Of a stretch of 64,000 bases of DNA, positions 10,545 through 18,314 are shown piece by piece. How positions within the stretch are numbered: the stretch's first letter is position 1; every line of letters begins with the position of its first letter. The stretch comes from an uncultured Cohaesibacter sp. (GTDB lineage Bacteria > Pseudomonadota > Alphaproteobacteria > Rhizobiales > Cohaesibacteraceae): positions 3,946,775-4,010,774 of the forward strand of contig NZ_OY781091.1 in the NCBI RefSeq assembly GCF_963676275.1, written 5' to 3'. The position numbers and the translations under genes are program-made. Below the pieces are notes generated by a model. That model did no database searches. It worked only from the letters and a program-made list of their open reading frames with translations, and was not told the origin of the DNA.

Positions 10545-10585
10545 TGAGCACTTCCCGCGCGCGCTTTGCAAGCGGAAAGTGCTCA
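10545..10585 (-). terminator. Long hairpin downstream of the sugar ABC operon, possible terminator
   Basis: An inverted repeat of 14 bases with one mismatch (TGAGCACTTCCCGC and GCGGAAAGTGCTCA) is separated by 13 bases. Read leftward it is followed by CAGCTTTT, a weak T-run. It lies 51 bases after the ABC ATPase stop and just ahead of the SLC13 gene, so it probably separates the two transcripts. Confidence 0.5.
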
Positions 10586-10635
10586 TGATGGCTTGATGCC
10601 AGTGGACGATAAAATGGCTGCGGGGAAAAGAACAA

Positions 10636-11691
10636 TCAGCCCCGCGGCAGAGCCAGCCCTTCCCCGTCAAAGAAATGCAGCTTGTCGGGATTAAAGATCA
10701 GACCGACACCATCACCGGGTTTGACCGTGGCATCGCCATCAAGCCGCACCCCGATGGCACCGAGCCCCCCGCAATCGACCAGCAGATGCGTGTCAGAGCC
10801 GAGATATTCGACAATATCGACGACCCCGTCGCATTGCCCCTCGCCCTTGCTGGCGATGGTGATCGCCTCCGGCCGCACGCCAAGATGGGAGGCCTCGCCC
10901 GGCTGCGTCTGCACTCCGCCGCGCCCCCCTTCCAGCACATAATCCGACCCCTTTGTGCTGCAGGGCATGATATTCATCTTCGGCGAGCCGATAAACTGGG
11001 CCACAAACAGATTGCCGGGGCGCTCGTAGAGCTGGCGGGGCGAGCCGACCTGTTCGATGATGCCATCGCGCAACACCACGATACGGTCAGCCAGCGTCAT
11101 GGCTTCCACCTGATCATGGGTCACATAGATCATCGTTGCCTGCAGCTCCCGGTGCAGCTTGGCCAGTTCATAGCGCATTTCCACCCGCAGAGCGGCGTCA
11201 AGGTTGGACAAGGGCTCGTCAAACATGAAGGCGGTGGGATTGCGCACAATGCTGCGCCCGATGGCCACTCTCTGGCGCTGACCGCCGGAAAGCTCCTTGG
11301 GCTTACGGTCCAGATAGGGCTCAAGCTTGAGGGCGCGGGCCGCCTCATTGACCTTTTCCTCGATCTCCGCCTTCGGTTTGCCTGCTGTCTTGAGGCCAAA
11401 TCCCATATTGTCGCGCACATTCATATGCGGATAGAGCGCATAGGACTGGAACACCATGGCAAGGCCACGGGCCGCAGGCGGCTCGGCGGAGACATCCCGC
11501 CCCTCGATCAGGATTTCCCCGCGCGAGCATTCCTCCAGCCCGGCGATGGTCCTGAGCAAGGTGGATTTGCCACAGCCGGACGGTCCCACGAAGATGATGA
11601 ACTCACCCTCCTCAATGGCCAGATCAACGCCTTTGATGACTTGCAGATCACCAAACCATTTCTCCACGGCCTTGAGTTCAATCGACGCCAT
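10636..11691 (-). CDS. ABC transporter ATP-binding protein (UgpC/MalK type)
   Basis: 351 residues. The ATPase domain shows Walker A (GPSGCGKST), the Q-loop (FQSYALYPH), the signature LSGGQRQRVAIGRS, Walker B (AFMFDEPLSNLD) and the switch His (THDQVEA). The C-terminal third is a TOBE/MalK-type regulatory domain with FIGSPKMN. Such subunits energise CUT1-family sugar importers. The ATG at 11691 is preceded by GGGGAGG, seven bases away; longer frames overlap the upstream gene and are rejected. It is the last gene of the leftward operon and starts one base after the glycosidase stop. Confidence 0.93.
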   Translation of the reverse strand: MASIELKAVEKWFGDLQVIKGVDLAIEEGEFIIFVGPSGCGKSTLLRTIAGLEECSRGEILIEGRDVSAEPPAARGLAMVFQSYALYPHMNVRDNMGFGLKTAGKPKAEIEEKVNEAARALKLEPYLDRKPKELSGGQRQRVAIGRSIVRNPTAFMFDEPLSNLDAALRVEMRYELAKLHRELQATMIYVTHDQVEAMTLADRIVVLRDGIIEQVGSPRQLYERPGNLFVAQFIGSPKMNIMPCSTKGSDYVLEGGRGGVQTQPGEASHLGVRPEAITIASKGEGQCDGVVDIVEYLGSDTHLLVDCGGLGAIGVRLDGDATVKPGDGVGLIFNPDKLHFFDGEGLALPRG

Positions 11692-11692
11692 C

Positions 11693-12964
11693 TCAGAACC
11701 TCCCCTTTGCATGTGGACCCGCCCAGGTAAGCCAGATCGAGGCCGTCCATGTAAACTGATTGCCGCCCGCCGGAGTACCATCAACGGGGCTGAAATATTC
11801 ATAGAATCCATGCTCGGCAATCAGATTGCGCGTGTCCTTGCGCAGGCGATCGGCCAGATGGGTCAGCCCGCGCTCATTCAGCCCGATGGCAATCAGGGCA
11901 TTGACAATGCCCCAGACCGGCCCTCGCCAATAGCGCAGATGCTCGAACTTGTCGCTGCGCGGATCAAGGGAAGGCACACCGAAGGTCACCTTCTTGAGGA
12001 TCTCTTCCAGATGCGTCTTCATGGTTTCATTGTCGATGCCCGCATACCAGCACAGGAAGGAGGCAGAACTGAGCGAATTGGAGAAGTCTCCGGTTCTCAG
12101 ATCGATGCTGTCATAATAGCCAGCAGGGTTCCAGTGGTTCTTGACCCCTTCCTCCAGCTCGGCAATCCAGCCTTCGATCTCCGGAGTCAGATGATCCAGA
12201 TCCATCGCCAGCTGCAACAGATCGCGGCAGGCCCTGAGGAAAATGAAGGTCATGCCCACATCGGCCACCCGGAAGGGCGAGCCTTCGCGGATCACATCCT
12301 CGTCCCAGCCATTGTCGCGGCCGAAATAGACCATTTTCAGATAGCGGTCATAATCTTCCTTCTTGGGCCGCATCGCCGGATCCACATGGCTGGTGTCCCG
12401 CCGGGTATATTCCCCTACTCCTTCGGTGGAAACGGCAGCCATCGCACTATCCCAGTCGACAGCATTGTCGCGCCCGCTTTCCCACGGGTGGGTGATGGCA
12501 ACCATGCCCCGCTCGACGCGATTTTTCATGAACCAGCGATGCCAGCTGACAAGCCGCCCGTAGATGAGGTCCATATGAACGCGGCCATAGCGCTTGTCCT
12601 GCTCATAAATTGAGCGAATGAGCGTTGCGGCAACAGGTGGTTGCGTAATTCCTGACGTATGCGGAACCCTGTCCACCCCCCAGACATCGGGGCCGGGGAA
12701 ATAGCCGTCGGCCCTTTTATGGAAGATGATATGAGGCACCATGCCCGTGTCCCACTGACCGGTGAAGAGAGTATGGATTTCGAACCAGGCCCGCTTGACG
12801 TCGAAAGAGGAAAAGCCCCAGGCCGCGAAACAGGAATCCCAGTTCCATTGATAGGGATACAGGCCCGCAGTTGGCACCGTATATCCCCCGCGATCATTTT
12901 GCCGCAGGATCCGGCGCGCTTGCCGGTCCAGTTTATCGTCAGAGATAGCCATTATTCTTGTCAT
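11693..12964 (-). CDS. GH63-type (MGH1-like) glycosidase, candidate glucosylglycerate/mannosylglycerate hydrolase
   Basis: 423 residues with no signal peptide, so cytoplasmic. The N-terminal block GLYPYQWNWDSCFAAWGF followed by the GQWDTGMVPHI region, plus the C-terminal RYWRGPVWGIVNALI and GGNQFTWTASIWL segments, are typical of the (alpha/alpha)6-barrel MGH1-like GH63 group. Characterised members hydrolyse mannosylglycerate or glucosylglycerate to a hexose and glycerate. The gene sits between the permease and ATPase genes (ATGA overlap at 12961-12964), so it should act on the imported substrate. A glycerate kinase gene at 24829 is compatible with a glycerate product but is not in this operon. 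The exact substrate is inferred. Confidence 0.8.
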   Translation of the reverse strand: MTRIMAISDDKLDRQARRILRQNDRGGYTVPTAGLYPYQWNWDSCFAAWGFSSFDVKRAWFEIHTLFTGQWDTGMVPHIIFHKRADGYFPGPDVWGVDRVPHTSGITQPPVAATLIRSIYEQDKRYGRVHMDLIYGRLVSWHRWFMKNRVERGMVAITHPWESGRDNAVDWDSAMAAVSTEGVGEYTRRDTSHVDPAMRPKKEDYDRYLKMVYFGRDNGWDEDVIREGSPFRVADVGMTFIFLRACRDLLQLAMDLDHLTPEIEGWIAELEEGVKNHWNPAGYYDSIDLRTGDFSNSLSSASFLCWYAGIDNETMKTHLEEILKKVTFGVPSLDPRSDKFEHLRYWRGPVWGIVNALIAIGLNERGLTHLADRLRKDTRNLIAEHGFYEYFSPVDGTPAGGNQFTWTASIWLTWAGPHAKGRF

Positions 12965-14160
12965 CCTTTAACAGAGCCTGCGGTCAGGCCTTTGGTCATG
13001 AAGCGCTCAAGTCCGAGGAAAAGCACGAGGATCGGCAATGTTGCAATCACCGCCCCCGCCATCAGATGCTGTCGGGGCACCTCCGAGGAATTGAGCATTG
13101 TAACGCCACGGGTCAGCGTGAACTTTCCCGGATCATCCAGCAGCATGAAGGCAAGCAGAAATTCGTTCCACGCGATCATGAAGACATAAAGCGAAACCGA
13201 TGCCAGAGCCGGCAGCGATAACGGTAATGTGATCCTCCAGATCACACCGAGCCGCGAAAGGCCGTCCATCAACCCCGCCTCTTCGATCTCGCCGGGTAGC
13301 CCGCGGAAATATCCCTGCAACATATAGAGCGCCACCGGAATGGTGGTGACCGGATAGATCAGCAACAGCCCGAACAGCGAGTTGCGCAAGCCGAACATGG
13401 AAAAGCCGACATAGATTGGCAACGCCAGCACGATCATCGGCACCATATAGATCAGCAGGATCGAGCGAGACATCACCGCCTGCCCCTTGAAGCGCAGCCG
13501 CGCCACCGCATAGGCACCGGGCACGCTGAACAGCAGCGTGACAAACACCGTGGCAACAGACACAAGGAAGGAGATGGTCAGATAGCGCCCGAAATTATGA
13601 TCCATGAACAGTTCCTGATAGGAGCGGAGCAGCCCCCATCCCTTGTCCCATTCAATGGAGAAATCCAGCGGATTGAGCAGCAGCGCCTGCTGCCCCTTCA
13701 CCGAGGTCATCAGCATCACATAGAAAGGCACGATGACAATCGCGGTAAAGAAGACATAGCCAAAGCCGGTCAGAAACCGCACGATGCCCTCTTCAAACTG
13801 ATGTCGCGTCAATCGGCCAAAGGGCAGCCCGTGCACCATGATGCGCAGCGGGAAATAGAGCGCCAGAACCAGAATGGCGAGCCCTGTCAGCTGCGCAGGC
13901 ATGGCCGTGTCGAGACGGATGCCAAACGGCTCCATGAGGCTGATGCCGAGCACCAAGAGCAAGGAGACCAGAAGGCCCAGCCAGCGATTGGAGACAGAAA
14001 GCGCCACCAGCCCGATTGCGGCCCCCTGCAGGATGGCCACCGGCCAGACCGGCCGCACCGGCAAGCCGGTAGAGAAGGCCATGACAATGGTCAGACACAC
14101 AATGATGGTGAGGCTCCAAAGAAGGCCGACAATGGCGGCAAGCAGATAACCCTGTTTCAT
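12961..14160 (-). CDS. Sugar ABC transporter permease (MalG type)
   Basis: A 399-residue inner-membrane protein. The C-terminal 280 residues form a normal CUT1 permease with six membrane spans and the EAA loop (EIEEAGLMDGLSRLGVIWRITLPLSLP) that docks the ATPase. The N-terminus carries about 110 extra residues with three or four more hydrophobic spans (LLAAIVGLLWSLTIIVCLTI and following), longer than a standard MalG. It overlaps the MalF-type gene and the glycosidase gene by four bases each (ATGA). Confidence 0.9.
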   Translation of the reverse strand: MKQGYLLAAIVGLLWSLTIIVCLTIVMAFSTGLPVRPVWPVAILQGAAIGLVALSVSNRWLGLLVSLLLVLGISLMEPFGIRLDTAMPAQLTGLAILVLALYFPLRIMVHGLPFGRLTRHQFEEGIVRFLTGFGYVFFTAIVIVPFYVMLMTSVKGQQALLLNPLDFSIEWDKGWGLLRSYQELFMDHNFGRYLTISFLVSVATVFVTLLFSVPGAYAVARLRFKGQAVMSRSILLIYMVPMIVLALPIYVGFSMFGLRNSLFGLLLIYPVTTIPVALYMLQGYFRGLPGEIEEAGLMDGLSRLGVIWRITLPLSLPALASVSLYVFMIAWNEFLLAFMLLDDPGKFTLTRGVTMLNSSEVPRQHLMAGAVIATLPILVLFLGLERFMTKGLTAGSVKG

Positions 14161-15446
14161 AGCCCTTCCTCCCGTGAAAGGAACTTGAAGAAGAAGAAGG
14201 AAAAGGCCAGCAGACAGGCAAAGATCACCACGGCCACGGCAGCCCCGGCCCCGATGTTGGAAATGGCAAAGGCCTGCTCATAAACATTCACCGTCAGGGT
14301 GCGCGTCCCCGCATTGCCCCCCGTCATCAGGAAGATGTCGTCGAACTTGTTGAAGGTCCAGATGAAGCGCAACAGGAACAGCACCGACAGGATGCCCATC
14401 AGTTGCGGCAGCGAGAGATAATAGAATTTCTGGAAGGGCGACGCCCCGTCCATATCCGCCGCTTCATAGATATCACTGTCAATCGACTGCATCCGCGCCA
14501 GAATGAACAGGAAGGAAAGCGGAAAATAGCGCCAGATCTCGAACGCCGTCACCGTGAACAGGGCCAGCGGTCGCTGACCGAAGAAATTGATCGGCGTATC
14601 GACGAGGCCCATCTGCACCAGAAGCGCATTGAAAGACCCCGAGAAGGGATCCAGCAAGGTCACCCATGTGAAGGCCACCGCGATCACCGGCGCGACATAG
14701 GGGAACAGGAACAGCCCGCGCAGGATTCCCTGCCCGGAAAAGCTCTTGTTCAGCATCAGCGCCGCCAGCATGCCAACCACAAGCGCCCCGATCGTACCCA
14801 CGATGGTGTAGAAAAGGGTCACCCAGAGCACTTCCAGAAACTCACCGCTGTCGAAAACGGCCCGGAAATTGTCCCATGTGAAGGTAAGATTGAACAGATC
14901 GGAGGAAGCCTCCCCCTTCATCTCCGGCTCCGTGTCGCGGATATTCACATCAGCGCCAACGAAGCTTTCCTGCGCAATGACATCAATGCGCAGATTATCG
15001 CGATATCCGGCCTCCCAGTCGCCCAACTGGCAGAAAAGCCTGCCCGCAGCGATTTCGCAGCGTGGATCGAGCGCCACCGCCTCAAGGCCTTCGGGCCAGC
15101 TGTCCTGCATGGTGACATTGGCAATCGGCTTTTCCCGCGAAGAATTGGTCAGGCGATAGTCGATCACCACCTTGTCGCCTGCGGCATTGACCTTGCCGCG
15201 CATGCGTTCATAAACGGTCGGCGTGGTCGGGCGCAGATCGCTCAGACCAATCGGCTTGGCACTGATCCAGAAGATCGCCAGCAGCGGCAGAATGATAACG
15301 ATGGCCACACTGAGAAGTGTCGGCGTCAGCAGTCCCCATGCAAGGCGCGCCTCTCGTCTGGCCAGAGGCCCTGACGGCGGCGGCACAAGCGCAGCCTGCG
15401 ACTGCCCTTTGCCTGCGGGACTGGAAGTATAATCGGTTGTCGACAT
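14157..15446 (-). CDS. Sugar ABC transporter permease (MalF type) with an extra periplasmic domain
   Basis: About 429 residues. A first membrane span (near residues 40-62, LLSVAIVIILPLLAIFWIS) is followed by some 120 polar residues before the next span. This insert contains DYRLTNSSREKPIANVTM, EGLEAVALDPRCEIAAGRLF and DNLRIDVIAQE, which read like a DUF11-type beta-sandwich. The remaining spans carry the EAA loop (YEAADMDGASPFQKFYYLSLP). The ATG at 15446 was chosen because a GGAG site lies just upstream; a GTG at 15470 would add eight residues. It pairs with the MalG-type subunit by a four-base overlap. Confidence 0.9.
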   Translation of the reverse strand: MSTTDYTSSPAGKGQSQAALVPPPSGPLARREARLAWGLLTPTLLSVAIVIILPLLAIFWISAKPIGLSDLRPTTPTVYERMRGKVNAAGDKVVIDYRLTNSSREKPIANVTMQDSWPEGLEAVALDPRCEIAAGRLFCQLGDWEAGYRDNLRIDVIAQESFVGADVNIRDTEPEMKGEASSDLFNLTFTWDNFRAVFDSGEFLEVLWVTLFYTIVGTIGALVVGMLAALMLNKSFSGQGILRGLFLFPYVAPVIAVAFTWVTLLDPFSGSFNALLVQMGLVDTPINFFGQRPLALFTVTAFEIWRYFPLSFLFILARMQSIDSDIYEAADMDGASPFQKFYYLSLPQLMGILSVLFLLRFIWTFNKFDDIFLMTGGNAGTRTLTVNVYEQAFAISNIGAGAAVAVVIFACLLAFSFFFFKFLSREEGL

Positions 15447-15516
15447 GAGAAAAGGCTCCGCTTGCCGCACCGGGCAACCCGTGGTCGCCCGGTGTGAACC
15501 ATATCAAGTCTTTGAC

Positions 15517-16881
15517 TTATTGGATTTTTGCCAATTCTTCATTGAGAGCGGCAACGGCTTCTTCAGCACCGATGACATCATCGGTATATTTGCGCATGAT
15601 CTGGTTGAAGACCTGAGCATTGATCATTTTGGAAGCCAGAGCCAGCTGCCCTTCCTTGACGCCCCAGCGCTGGGCAACATCGAGACCGGACACGATTTCA
15701 CCGATCATTTCCGACGGATAAAGATCGGCAAGCGGTTTCTGGCGATCGACGCCAACCGGCAGCTTGGACCATGCATCGATGAATTTGGTCGGATTGTCCG
15801 CATCACCCCGACGCACCGGGAACTTGCCTTCCGGCGCAATCGCAAGGGTCTGGGTATAGCCCTCATTCATCGAATATTCGACGAATTGCTCAGCCGCTTC
15901 GATATCTGCATCAGAGGTGATGCCGAAATAGCGGATGTCACCCCATGCCGCGCCACCGGGATTGGATGGGCCGGCGAAATTGGTCACGATACCGGTTTTC
16001 GAAGCCAGTTCCGGGCTTGTCGGATCATCATTGATGGTCGGAGGAGCCGAATCCCTCAGGCCAGCCAGTTCGTCAAGAATGAAGGGCGACCAGATGATCA
16101 TGGCAGCCTTGCCAGCGAAATAGAGTTCGCGCGACTGTTTCCAGTAAAGCTCACCCGGAGGCGATGCCTTGACCATGGCCTTGTAGAAGTCGAGCACCTC
16201 GGTTGTCTTTTTGACATCGAGTTCTTTGAAGCCATCTTTATCGACGGGGGACACGCCGTTGGCCAGGAAGACATGCTCAAGAACCTGGCTCATGAAGTTT
16301 TCATCCACCTTGGTAGCGGCCACGAAGCCATACATTTCAGGGGGATTATGCAAGGCCTTGATGGCCTCTTCCACGTCAGCATAGGTGGATGGAGCCTTCA
16401 GGCCCTTGGCATCGAACAGATCCTTGCGATAGACGATCATCTGCGTCCAGCCATCGACAGGAACCGAAGCATAGCCATTTTCGGTCGCAGCCATGGAAAG
16501 AGCACCCGGAGCGTAGGTATCCTTACCCAGATTGTCGATCACTTCGGTTGCCGCATCGGCATCCAGAATGCCCGCTTCCACCCATGGCAGGGCATATTGC
16601 AGCGGATGATAGATGACGTCCGGCAGATCCCCTGCGGCGAAAGCGGCGGTTGCCCTTGTGCCGAGATCCTTTTCCGTTACCGGAATCACTTCAACCGAAA
16701 TACCGGTTTTGGCTTCGAAAGCCTTGGCCATCTCCTGCTGACGCGCCAGACGCGGTGTCTGTTCTTCGGTCGTCCAGAAGCGGATGCCATCAGCCGATGC
16801 CGTCACCATGCTACATCCAAGGGCAAGCGCCGTTCCAACCAGAAGTCCGGTCAGGCGTTTGCTGCTCGCAGATAATGTCAT
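15517..16881 (-). CDS. Periplasmic sugar-binding protein of the ABC importer
   Basis: 454 residues with a Sec signal peptide (KRLTGLLVGTALALGCSMVTASA, likely cut after the TASA) and a family 1 extracellular solute-binding fold: VIYHPLQYALPWVEAGILD near residue 95, then DGWTQMIVYRKDLFDAKGL and EGKFPVRRG. It captures the substrate for the two permeases encoded next to it. The ATG at 16881 is preceded by GGGAGG; a TTG at 16896 is rejected. It follows the LacI-type regulator by 36 bases, with no terminator between them, so regulator and transporter are likely one transcript. Confidence 0.92.
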   Translation of the reverse strand: MTLSASSKRLTGLLVGTALALGCSMVTASADGIRFWTTEEQTPRLARQQEMAKAFEAKTGISVEVIPVTEKDLGTRATAAFAAGDLPDVIYHPLQYALPWVEAGILDADAATEVIDNLGKDTYAPGALSMAATENGYASVPVDGWTQMIVYRKDLFDAKGLKAPSTYADVEEAIKALHNPPEMYGFVAATKVDENFMSQVLEHVFLANGVSPVDKDGFKELDVKKTTEVLDFYKAMVKASPPGELYWKQSRELYFAGKAAMIIWSPFILDELAGLRDSAPPTINDDPTSPELASKTGIVTNFAGPSNPGGAAWGDIRYFGITSDADIEAAEQFVEYSMNEGYTQTLAIAPEGKFPVRRGDADNPTKFIDAWSKLPVGVDRQKPLADLYPSEMIGEIVSGLDVAQRWGVKEGQLALASKMINAQVFNQIMRKYTDDVIGAEEAVAALNEELAKIQ

Positions 16882-16917
16882 TGTCAAACCTCCCAAATAG
16901 CAACAATGTGAATGAAT

Positions 16918-17994
16918 TCAAGCGGATCTGATGACCGGCGGGCCATCGGAAGCCCGCACGATCAATTGCGCCTCCCCCAATTGGCGAAGCGTCTCAGGCG
17001 CGTCTCCCTTGATGCGCCTGATAAGAAGGTCGGCGAGGCGTTCCCCCGCTTCCCTGTTGTCGACGAAAAAGCTGGTCAATGGCGGAGATGCAAATTCCCC
17101 CTCAGCGATGCCGTCGTAAGAAATGATCGAGATATCCTGACCGATGGTCAGCTGTCGGGCATTGGCGGCGCGATAGACCCCGAGCGCGGCCAGATCGACG
17201 GCGCAGACAATGGCCGTCGGCGGCTCGGGCAAATCCAGCAGAGCCGCGCCCTCCCGTTCGCCGTCATTGCGGGTCACCGCATCATGGCGCACCAGTTGCT
17301 CCTCATAGGCCAGCCCGGCCTTTTGCAATCCGGCCCGGTAGCCCTCATAACGGATCCGGGCATACATGTAGCGCTCCAACCCGTTGATGAAACCGATGCG
17401 TTGATGCCCCAGCCCGACCAGTCGCAACACCGCCTGCTCCATGGCGCTGGCAGCATCAATGTCATACCAGCCGCAATCCCTGTCATCGCCGGTGCGTCCG
17501 AACATGATGAAGGGCACATGCGCCTTGACCAGATAGCGCACACGCGGATCCTCGATGCGCGTGCGTGGCAGAATGAAACCGTCAACCGTATGCTCATCGC
17601 TTAGCCGCTTGATCGTCTTGAGCACGCCCAGCGCATGATTTGCGGTTGCCACCGTCAGGGTCCAGTTATCCTGACTGGCACGCCGCGAGATGCCATCGAT
17701 GAAATTGGCAAGAAATGGCCGGTGCCCATCATGGCTGTCCGCATTGAGCACCATGCCGAGCGAACGCACCAGACCGGTACGAATGGCCTGCGCGTGGATC
17801 ATCGGCTTATATCCAAGTTCCTGCGCCGTGCGCTGGACCTTCAATCGCGTATGTTCGGCGATATCCGAATAGCCATTCAGCGCTCTTGAAACAGTGCTCT
17901 TGGAAATGCCCAAGGCGTATGCCACTTCCTTGATGGTTACGCGCGTTTTTTTGCTTTGACGCCTCTTGCCGTCATGCTCTTCTGACTTGTTCAC
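16918..17994 (-). CDS. LacI-family transcriptional regulator of the sugar ABC operon
   Basis: 358 residues. The LacI helix-turn-helix and hinge are plain near residues 18-70 (TIKEVAYALGISKSTVSRALNG, then LGYKPMIHAQAIRTG), followed by a periplasmic-binding-protein-like effector domain (PFIMFGRTGDDRDCGWYDIDAASAMEQ). It should repress the operon it heads and respond to the imported sugar or its product. The GTG at 17994 was chosen because GGGAGG lies five bases upstream; a TTG at 18012 is also open. Two palindromic sites lie just upstream, which points to autoregulation. Confidence 0.9.
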   Translation of the reverse strand: MNKSEEHDGKRRQSKKTRVTIKEVAYALGISKSTVSRALNGYSDIAEHTRLKVQRTAQELGYKPMIHAQAIRTGLVRSLGMVLNADSHDGHRPFLANFIDGISRRASQDNWTLTVATANHALGVLKTIKRLSDEHTVDGFILPRTRIEDPRVRYLVKAHVPFIMFGRTGDDRDCGWYDIDAASAMEQAVLRLVGLGHQRIGFINGLERYMYARIRYEGYRAGLQKAGLAYEEQLVRHDAVTRNDGEREGAALLDLPEPPTAIVCAVDLAALGVYRAANARQLTIGQDISIISYDGIAEGEFASPPLTSFFVDNREAGERLADLLIRRIKGDAPETLRQLGEAQLIVRASDGPPVIRSA

Positions 17995-18021
17995 GGCATC
18001 CTCCCGCAGCAAGTCTGCGTT

Positions 18022-18037
18022 CCGAAACCGGTTTCGG
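18022..18037. promoter_or_regulatory. Perfect 16-base palindrome, likely LacI-type operator
   Basis: CCGAAACCGGTTTCGG is a perfect palindrome with the central CG pair seen in LacI-family operators. It lies 28 bases upstream of the regulator start codon, where a bound repressor would block the leftward promoter. Confidence 0.72.
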
Positions 18038-18102
18038 CAACAGACAGCACACTCGCCTTTCGGCTAATATTCAAAATAGCGCATCTCATTGAAAGAAAAG
18101 GA

Positions 18103-18118
18103 CCGAAATCGGTTTCAC
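18103..18118. promoter_or_regulatory. Second, imperfect LacI-type operator
   Basis: CCGAAATCGGTTTCAC matches the palindrome at 18022-18037 in 13 of 16 positions and keeps the GAAA-YCGG-TTTC core. The two sites are 81 bases apart, close to eight helical turns, so looping between bound dimers is possible. No other gene near it would need this operator. Confidence 0.6.
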
Positions 18119-18314
18119 GAAAAGGTTCAGGCACCGCACTTGCGCAGGCCTATTTTCTCAATTTGCTCAAAAAATTAGCAATTGCCTAGAAAGTTTCCAT
18201 CCTCATTTTCTCGCAGTCGCAAAAGCGATTTTCAGGATTTGGACCCCTTGGGGAAAAACCGGCACCCGACCATGGCCAAAAGCACATAAGAAACACTTTA
18301 TACGAAAAACATAT

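Noticed and set aside
15445-16875. Plus-strand frame of 476 codons opposite the sugar-binding protein gene
   Set aside because: Fully opposite a gene with signal peptide and family motifs; no family match of its own.
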